Of a DNA stretch of 64,000 bases, positions 56,842-64,000 are shown piece after piece. The position numbers and the translations under genes are program-made. The stretch is taken from the NCBI GenBank assembly GCA_036768485.1, contig JAVLUZ010000693.1:298221-362220 (forward strand). The letters run 5' to 3'. The DNA comes from Mermis nigrescens. Its lineage: Eukaryota > Nematoda > Enoplea > Mermithida > Mermithidae. Below the pieces are notes generated by a model. The model worked only from the letters and a program-made list of their open reading frames with translations, was not told the DNA's origin and did no database searches. How positions within the stretch are numbered: the stretch's first letter is position 1; each line of letters starts with the position of its first letter.

Positions 56842-57588
56842 CAGTATTTTTTTTGTGCAAGGTCCGTTTGTACATGTACAAAGATGGTCCCCAAAAGTCT
56901 TTGCACATTTTGTACATGCAAATTGTTGTGTACTATAATATAGTAAAGTAGCGATTTTGGTGTGGTAAAACAGTGATTTCGATCTTTGGTAATGCATTTT
57001 AGCTAATTTCTGGGTCTCCGACGCCAAAAATTACTAAAAATTGTCTCAAAACGGCGCGAAGCGAGGAAAAATTTGACAATTTTTTTATGCGAATTCTACC
57101 ATTTTTAAGATATAGAGGACAAACAATTACTCATTTCGGCACAAAGCGCTGAAAATTTTTATGAATTTTACACATTTTTACAGTTTTTGTTTTCCCAAAA
57201 ATATTTGCACATTTTGTACGCACAAATTTTTGGGTACTACAATATAAATACAATAGCGATTTTAGTGCGGTAAAAACAGAATTATTCGACTTTTGGTAGT
57301 GTATTTTAGCTTATTTCTGGATCTCTAAGGGCAAAAATCACTAGGAATTGTCTTAAAACGGCGCGCCGCGCCGAAAAATTTGACATTTTTCCTTTTGAAA
57401 TGCAATTTCTGTCATTATAAAGATCTATAGAACACACAATTACTCATTTCAGCGCGAAGCGCCGAAAAATTTAGCGAATTTCAGACCTTTTTTGCAATTT
57501 TGTCTTCCCAAAAATCTTTGTACATGTACAAGACGGTCCCGAAAAGTCTTTGTACATCGGGAAAAATCTTTGCCGAGTACAAAAATCT
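56842..57588 (+). mobile_element. Family A copy A8, partly duplicated in tandem
   Basis: A first unit (CAGTATTTTTTTTGTGC...) runs to about 57205, then jumps back to the early block ATTTTGTACGCACAAATTTT and runs to the end at GAGTACAAAAA. It truncates the PolB-like frame. Hairpin variants at 57052, 57361 and 57452. Confidence 0.75.
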
Positions 57589-57589
57589 C

Positions 57590-58906
57590 CTTGATGGCAA
57601 TGATGTTTTACATGATCATTTAAGTATTCTGACTTTTTGAATAATCTGCTGCACATGATACACAGGTATCGCTTTGCATATTGATCAAGATTGATGATAT
57701 AGCTATAGTGGGCTTGATCGGAAGCAGTCAGTGAAATGTCTAAATTTAACAGTTTGTCATATTTCCTAATCACATTTTTCCAGCAAACCGCTGTTTGCTT
57801 GTCAGCATCAATATGAAAACACTGAATATCTATTTCAAACCATTTTTCTATTTTTTCCAGATCGGTATATGGAACACCATCAAAATTTTTGGTGTTGGCC
57901 TGAATATTTTTCTTTTGACAATACTGTACAAAAAGTCTGTATACTGCATCGAATTCGAAATTTCCTAAAAGACATTGTGCTAAGCAACGGAAAAAACAAA
58001 GATTGTCCTTGAACTTATTCCAGTTATTATCCTGTGTCATATGTAATGTGTGCCTTTGATTCGCTATTCCTATCGGAAGTTCAATATCAGTGCATCCAGC
58101 AACAAAATTTTTCTGAGGAGTTACAAAAAATTCTACATTTGTTATAGCCTGAAGTCCCCATTTAGTATCTGGGCGGCTGAATTTTTCTTCAATATCGATT
58201 TCCTCAAGCTTTTCTGCTAAACTTTTTACATCATCACTGTTTCTGATTAGAACTGGCTTTCCAAGAAGAGTGAAATTATTTTGGCAAGCATACCAATAAT
58301 TGCTTAAACCAGTTTCGCGATTTTTCAAAATACAACCTAATGCTGCATCCACACGGAATGCCTCTTTTTCATTACTGAAAATATCACTAAGCATACTTAA
58401 ATAATCGCCAGTTCCCCAGCGATAATTATAAGAGTGATCTAGCACATCATTTATGCTTTTGGTTGTGCGTATCAAATTCCAGTACTTCCTGACTTCCTCC
58501 CTAATATTATCAGGGTAGTCGGACAAATTTTCTGGAAGAAGACTGTCCTCAGGCATTACTGCAGTTTGAACAGGCTCAACTTTTTCTAATTTGGGTCCTG
58601 GATTCGCTTTTACTAGTAAGCATGATTTCATATGAGTATCTGAGAAAAGATCTGATGAATTACAATAGATGCACTTTTTTTCTACATGCTTAGTCTCAAA
58701 ATGCGCACAAAGTTTCCTAGGAAGCCTAAAAAACGATGCACATGAAGGGCAGCGATACCTAGCACCTACATGCGCAGATTCCTCATGTTCTTTTAATCTA
58801 TTAGGCCGTGTAAATGTTTTATTGCATGTTATGCATGTGTGCAGCTTACGCTCCGGAAGCTGCGATCGGTTTGAGCCGGCCTCAAAAAAGTTACTGGCAT
58901 CGGCCG
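57590..58906 (-). pseudogene. Polinton/Maverick-like PolB N-terminal region with C2H2 fingers, truncated
   Basis: An uninterrupted minus-strand frame runs from just after a stop near 58907 to 57590. Its first Met is only at 58631, inside the frame. Upstream of that Met are two or three C2H2-like units (CITCNKTF-x-H; RCPSCASFF-x-H; CIYCNSSD). Later come DNLCFFRCLAQCLLGNFEF, a LEKIEKWFEIDIQCFHID stretch, HYSYIINLDQYAKRYLCIMC and a last CX2C-H-H unit. From memory this order (FFRCLA, then a CFxHI-like strand, then HYxYI, then CxxC) resembles the N-terminal extension of type B polymerases of Polintons and related elements. The polymerase and exonuclease motifs are absent: at 57590 the frame runs into a family A repeat. 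I call it a relic; a cellular zinc-finger gene fragment is the alternative. Confidence 0.45.
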
Positions 58907-59029
58907 GTGAAGGCTATTTTTTAGCCCTTCTGAGACCAGTAACCCCGGAATTCTGACGTTTGTAGTCATAATTTCCAGAATGTTCCTAAACTTAAATTTT
59001 TGAAATTTGAAACAATTTTAATATTTATA

Positions 59030-59302
59030 GACTTTGATTTCTAGTTGGGTGACAATTTTTAACAGAAAATTCTTATTATTTATAGACTTTGATTTCTTTC
59101 TAGTCAGATGACAATTTTTAACAGAAAATTCTTATTATTTATAGACTTTGATTTCTGTCGGGTGACTTTGATTTCTTTCTAGTCGGGTGACAATTTTTAA
59201 CAGAAAATTCTTATTATTTATAGACTTTTTCTAGTCGGGTGACTTTGATTTCTTTCTAGTCGGGTGACAATTTTAAGAAAAATTTTTCATATTTATAGAC
59301 TT
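59030..59302. repeat. Minisatellite, unit about 58-79 bp
   Basis: Four to five units of TATAGACTTTGATTTC, TTTCTAGTCGGGTGACAATT, TTAACAGAAAATTCTTATTA, with internal duplications of the CTAGTCGGGTGAC part. It is followed by three GTTCAGACACGTTTGGGCAT units at 59318-59370. Confidence 0.9.
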
Positions 59303-59433
59303 CGGGGGGTATGGGATTGCCCAGACACGTTTGGGCATGTTCAGACACGTTTGGGCATGTTCAGACACGTTCTTGGCAACTTTCCAACATCAAGTGGTGT
59401 ATAGAAGGAACATAAATCTTTCGTTTTCTAGCA

Positions 59434-59507
59434 TAGTCGCGCGAGTGGTTAGACGGCGGGCTTCAGTTTTGTGGGTCGGCAGTTCAACCCCCATCATGAG
59501 CAACTTT
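59434..59507 (+). other. tRNA-like segment (possible SINE head or tRNA pseudogene)
   Basis: GCGAGTGGTTAGACGGCGGG resembles a pol III A box and D arm; CGGCAGTTCAACCCCC resembles a B box and T arm. The acceptor ends do not pair well and no clear anticodon loop is seen. It lies between the PolB-like relic and the zinc-finger frame. Low confidence. Confidence 0.3.
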
Positions 59508-59569
59508 TTCTTTTTACGGGGACGAGTAAAGTCTATAAATAAGCACGTCACACAGGTAAAAAGCCCCTC

Positions 59570-60167
59570 AGACCTTTTGCGGGGGTAGCCGAAGGCGGAC
59601 CCCCGAGACTGACCTACGTAGGAAGACCTCTAATGGTTAAGCATAGAGCGGACCCCCATTTTACGTGCGCGGGGGGGTCTCCTTACTACTAAGATGTTCA
59701 GCCGCTCCACTTCTCAATCATTGATGCCCAACAAGCAGCCTTGAACCGCCGATCAATGGCGTGCTGTAATCCGTGATACACTGCCTTTGGCCGCCACAGC
59801 CTCGTCTGGTCAGCTGCCCTACCAACGTCATTGAAGCTTATGGTGTTTAAGTCAAGTAAGTCATATGAAGAACATGCATGCTAGGCTATAGAATTGAATG
59901 AAGGGACGGTAGTGACCAATATTGTGAAGAAAAAATCTCACATTCCGAATTGTGCACCTCACATTTTGCACAAAAACCATCACATCGTCACATTCCTCTG
60001 AAGATTGGGAGCGTTTGCTTTTAACTTATCAGGCGCCAAGGGCGAGAAGGTATGAATCTCCTGGTATAGATTTTGTGAGAATGTGAGAATGTGAGCTTCT
60101 ACGTCAAGAATGTGATGTAAAAGCGAATCACACGTGCAATAAAGTTTATTTAAGGAATGCCACATCC
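59570..60167. other. Spacer with G/C-run repeats, no gene recognised
   Basis: Contains GCGGGGGTAGCCGAAGGCGG-type sequence and two CGGACCCCC blocks (59598, 59650), then 59700-60167 with no feature I can name. It would hold the promoter of the frame starting at 60168. Confidence 0.4.
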
Positions 60168-60725
60168 TTGATAGTTGACAAAATGAATAAAATCTGTGAA
60201 ATCTGCGGTAAGCAATTACTTATTAATCTTACTTTAAAAAGACACAAATACCTCATGCATGGGATATCACAAAAGAGGAATGATACATCAGAGTCTGAAC
60301 AAATGACAGATGATGATAGTAGTGAAGGCAGTAACAATGGAAATTCTTCAGATTCTGAAAGCAGCTCAAATGAGACTGTAATCGAAAGTGGTTGGACTAA
60401 CCCGTTTTGGCGCTTTTTAGTAAAATCCGTGCTTTCAGATTTTGAAGATTTTCCGAACAGTATACAAGACCTCCAAACCGAGCCATTTTACAGCAGTTTT
60501 GTTGACAAAATCCATATTCTCTATGATTTTTATGACGCACTCCTAGATGCTCTTAATGAAAGCGAATTGAGGGAAGAAATTGAAAACGCAAATAATTTTT
60601 ACCGTTATGAATTAAAATTTGGAAAAAAGGAAGCTGATGAGACAGCTTGGGCCAGTCGAAAATGCAAGTTAAAAAAATTGATTCCAAAAAATGCCGATCT
60701 ATTTGAGGATGAGCAGATGAAATGA
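60168..60725 (+). CDS. C2H2 zinc-finger, acidic protein next to the PolB-like relic (185 aa)
   Basis: An intact frame with one N-terminal C2H2 finger (CEICGKQLLINLTLKRH, then H five residues on), an acidic Ser/Asp/Asn/Glu stretch (residues about 43-70), and a C-terminal part rich in Trp, Phe and charged residues (NPFWRFLVKSVLSDF; FYDALLDALNE; NNFYRYELKFGKKEADE). It is divergent from the PolB-like frame. Codon choice looks coding, but I recognise no named family. After the stop the third-frame sequence still looks peptide-like for about 25 codons, so a small frameshift near the end is possible. Likely part of the same mobile element as the neighbouring relic; that is inference. Confidence 0.5.
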   Translation: MIVDKMNKICEICGKQLLINLTLKRHKYLMHGISQKRNDTSESEQMTDDDSSEGSNNGNSSDSESSSNETVIESGWTNPFWRFLVKSVLSDFEDFPNSIQDLQTEPFYSSFVDKIHILYDFYDALLDALNESELREEIENANNFYRYELKFGKKEADETAWASRKCKLKKLIPKNADLFEDEQMK

Positions 60726-61157
60726 GAAGACATTAATGAAGTTGTCACATCTGTTGAAGAGTCTAGCAGTGCTCTGCTAGACTATCCAAATCGGATAAAA
60801 ATGCTCAGAATATAATCAGTACACTATTCTAAAGAATTTTTACCCGAAATTTGGTGCTTCGTGCCGACAAGGGCAGAGTTTCGATGTTTAAGCGTTTAAC
60901 CCGTTTTATGATGTTTTATGCGTCGTAATAATCCGTTGTGTTGTAGGAATTTGTATTGAGCACTTGCTGTATGTTGTGCTGCCTGGCTAATTCCCTGTAA
61001 ATTTTTATTTGGCTTGTTTTTTCTGATTTTGATTATTTAAGGTGTTGTATTATTGTTGTATTTTCTATTTATTTATTTTATTAAATTTTTTTTCCAGGAA
61101 AAAGACTAGAAATTAATAAATTTTCTCTTCAACCGTATACCCTACTCACTCAACCCA

Positions 61158-61560
61158 CATGAGCTATAAATAAGATGAGAATGAATAACATAAGTTTTGT
61201 CTCATAAGCTATAGAAATAAAATGAATCACAAGTTTTGTCTCATAAGCTGTAAAACCTACATAAATGTACAAGAAATAAAATGATTGCACACATAGGATA
61301 AAAGGGGTAGGCAGGCACCCATGAGCTATAGATAAGATGAGAATGAATAACAAGTTTTATCTCATAAGCTATAGAAATAAAATGAATAAGCTGTAGAACC
61401 CACATAAATGTACAAGAAATAAAATGATTGCACACATAGGATAAAAGGGGTAAGCACCCATGAGCTATAAATAAGATGAGAATGAATAATAAGTTTTGTC
61501 TCATAAGCTGTAGAAATAAAATGAATAACAAGTTTTGTCTCATAAACTGTAGAACCTACA
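61158..61560. repeat. Long-period tandem repeat, unit about 140-162 bp
   Basis: Units begin CATGAGCTATAAATAAGATG at 61158, 61320 and 61459, then AAGTTTTGTCTCATAAGCT, TACATAAATGTACAAG and GCACACATAGGATAAAAGGG. The sub-block TTTTGTCTCATAA(G/A)CT is itself repeated within units. Open frames on the minus strand here are repeat artefacts. Confidence 0.9.
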
Positions 61561-61599
61561 TGTGTCGAAGTTCGAAAAACATGCAAAAATAGAACTAAA

Positions 61600-64000
61600 A
61601 TTATAGCAGTAGCTAGTTATGCAAATTAAAATTAATTGGTTCCGTCCGTCCTGGATAACCGACTGTGAAAAGTTAGGCGCTTCACGCCTAGGTGTTGTAG
61701 TATGGCCAAAAATTCGGCGATTCAAGCGCCTGAGTGCAAGTGTACTAAGAGCGTGTGTGGTCCAAATGGAATCTCTATGCTTAAGCACGTGCTATGCTTA
61801 AGCACACAGACTCCCCAGGGGCCACCCTTACTACTTCCGTCTTTAAAATTTCGTTGCACTCCATTATTTGTTGGTTCATTAGCGAAAATAGACTGATTCT
61901 TCATAGTTCCCAGTAATTTTTATTTTTTGAATGCATTTTAAATTCAATACTGGCTTTAAATTAAGTCACATTTATTAGTCAAGAACTTTCTCTACGAATT
62001 ACTAAGTCTAACAAACTTTTTGTCATCCGAAAGAAAATTAAATTATCTTTTTAATTGTTGCTTATTGCTAAAGTGATGCGTTTTTACAAACACAATGAAT
62101 TCGTGCAAATCTGTAGTAGTGTAGCTGATTCATAACATTTTCACAAGCACATACAACCTTTTTTACTACCCTCCTCATGTGACTCTATTCGCATCGGAGC
62201 TGCGCGGCGGCCTTGACATACCTTTAAATGGTTCTTTTTTCTAAGGAAGCAAAAACAAGTCAAGTGGGTCTAAAATAGTCATTGGTACTTCAAATTAAAC
62301 GTGCTTCAGTAAAGTATATATGTGCATTAATCAAATAATGGGATTCTAAGACGAAAACGCACAAAAAATCGCAAAAACCTAATTGTGGGGTCTCTTGATA
62401 TAAAAGACTTTTTAGATTCTGGAGTCCGCCGAAAATCTTATCTCACTTATGCTATGAGAGAAATTCGTCCCTTGCCTTCTTTTGAAGTTGCATAAGCCGC
62501 AAATTTCAGAGTTTACATTCATCTCCTTTTGGATAACACAATTTTTTTAGTATTTGTGAATATTTTTGACAGAGAAGAATTCGATTGTGTTCGCAATTTT
62601 AATTATTGCCTTCGCGAATGTGTCACATACAAAGTCGGGGTCTTTCCATCCGATAGGACTTCCATCAATATTCAAAGTTCGTCAAAAGAAGTCACATTGT
62701 AAGTACAAAAAATTCGTTTAGTCGATCATAGAGAATTCAATGAAATATGTCAGTTTTCGTTCAGGTAGATAGACAACAAATTAAATGTTATAGAGGCTCT
62801 AGAAATTGGTCAGAGAAGATGAATTAAGGTAGTGTTTGATCGACCCTCAATCCATTGCATGAGACAGGCGGAATCTGATAATTTACCCCAAATTTATTGA
62901 AGGGTTTTAACATTATTTTGTGAGTTTTTTGAACCAACGAATAAAACTCAAAGAGGAACATTAAATTTATTTATTGCTTTGATTTTGCTCCTTTTCGATC
63001 TTTGAAATTTTTTAGATTTTCTCACAATTTGATTATGGTATGGTCATGCCTACTTGTTTCAAAGACCACGAGTATCAGTGACTTGTTTGGTCTTTGTATC
63101 TCTCTTCTACTTATTTAAATAATTAGAAAAAGAAAAAAGCTCTTATAGGAAAAAAAGACAAAATTTAACTTGGAAAAGCGATTCGGGAACCAATAAGTTT
63201 CTATACCTAGCTGCCTGACCCCTAGAACAAAACCCACCTATATTTTCTACTGAAGGGACAAAAAGAAATGTCCGTCTCTCTTCAACTAAGTTCCAAAATT
63301 TAAGGCTTTTAATAACTTATTGCCGTGAGGAAGGCGCTTGAGCGCTCTAAGCAATTACATTCCTCAGTAGTTGAAAAAACCTTGCAGCTTACTGTGTACA
63401 CCCAGAAATCTATTTTTATCAAGATTTTCGCTGATTTTCGGTGATTTCACCCAAGCAGACTCTTTAGAATTTGCTCACTTCCAGTGCTTTTAATCCCTCT
63501 GGAAAATAAGTTGTGTGTAAGCTGATTTTGCGTCTTTTATGTCTTTGTCTTTCTACTCATCAAAATAAAAATAATAAGCCTTAATATCGGTTTTGCCTCC
63601 TTGAAGAAATACCTAAATTCACATGCAATCATCGCTTAGATGGAATTGCCCAAAAACCTAAAAAGAAAGCATGGATCGTTGATTGCATTATACTCTCCTG
63701 AATAAGAAATGATACTGCCTTTCATTCTTTTTATAATGAGTTACCTTATGCTATGCCCACTCGCTTATTAACAGCTATCGTTGCATGAAGAAAATGAAGC
63801 TTTGAAACTGTCTTGAACCGAAAATTTTCATAAGCAGGATTATTGCAAGAGCAGTCTACATATTTAAGATGATGAAATTTCAAACCTGTGTATAAAACAT
63901 CTGAAAGTTAGGACACTTAACGAAACCTCCACCAATTTTAGCCAGCCAGCAGTAGTGCATGATAAACTCGTACAGTAAGTAACCTATGCGCTAAGCAGGT
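61600..64000. other. No gene recognised
   Basis: Mostly unique AT-rich DNA. A hairpin of the GGCGC type is near 61678 (AGGCGCTTCACGCCT), and a family H fragment at about 63395-63485 (CCCAGAAATCTATTTTTATC...). I looked here for the missing VPS51 N-terminal exons and found none. Confidence 0.5.

Noticed and set aside
61150..61586. Several overlapping minus-strand frames with repeated peptides
   Set aside because: They follow the 140-162 bp tandem repeat and appear in all frames.
63850..63990. Minus-strand peptide-like stretch (HYCWLAKIGGGFVKCPNF)
   Set aside because: No family match and no partner exon; considered as a VPS51 N-terminal exon but it does not fit.

Overview
The window is AT-rich eukaryotic DNA with spliced genes and is packed with short non-autonomous DNA transposons. 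The proteins I recognise are ordinary animal ones, and their best matches by eye are to arthropod-type sequences (for example GNEYC in the ArfGAP protein). I infer an invertebrate, probably an arthropod; the species cannot be named from this sequence.

Three protein-coding genes are supported by exon chains whose reading phases I checked by hand. (1) On the plus strand, 3025-3712 is the last exon of an XPG/ERCC5-like (Drosophila mus201) repair endonuclease; the rest lies left of the window. (2) On the minus strand, 31166 to 11106 is a complete AGFG/drongo-type ArfGAP gene: eight coding exons, all junctions in phase, 489 codons plus stop. (3) On the minus strand, 52794 to 36096 is the C-terminal 476 residues of VPS51, the GARP/EARP tethering subunit: seven exons, one intron with a GC donor. 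The VPS51 N-terminal exons were not found up to 64000 and may lie outside the window.

At 57590-60725 is a different kind of DNA: a truncated minus-strand ORF with C2H2 fingers and a Polinton/Maverick PolB-like N-terminal region, and a divergent plus-strand zinc-finger ORF, separated by minisatellites and a tRNA-like segment. This looks like a decayed large DNA element.

Everything else is introns and intergenic DNA filled with 150-650 bp repeats. I sorted them into families A to N (my own labels). Nearly every copy that can be delimited is flanked by an 8-bp target duplication, as in hAT elements, and many families share ends of the form CATACATG or CATAGGTGGGC. Several unrelated families carry the same internal hairpin, GGCGC-GAA-GCGCC. 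Insertions are often nested, and six of fifteen 3' splice sites have a transposon end within 40 bp. In the XPG gene the target duplication copied the splice acceptor itself.

Layout: 1-3019 repeats and XPG intron; 3025-4356 XPG end; 4357-10684 repeats; 10685-31166 AGFG with repeat-filled introns; 31167-36095 intergenic with a 22-bp minisatellite; 36096-52794 VPS51; 52819-56840 transposons including a 2.6 kb hAT-like element; 57590-60725 PolB-like relic; 61158-61560 a second long-period tandem repeat; 61600-64000 no gene recognised.
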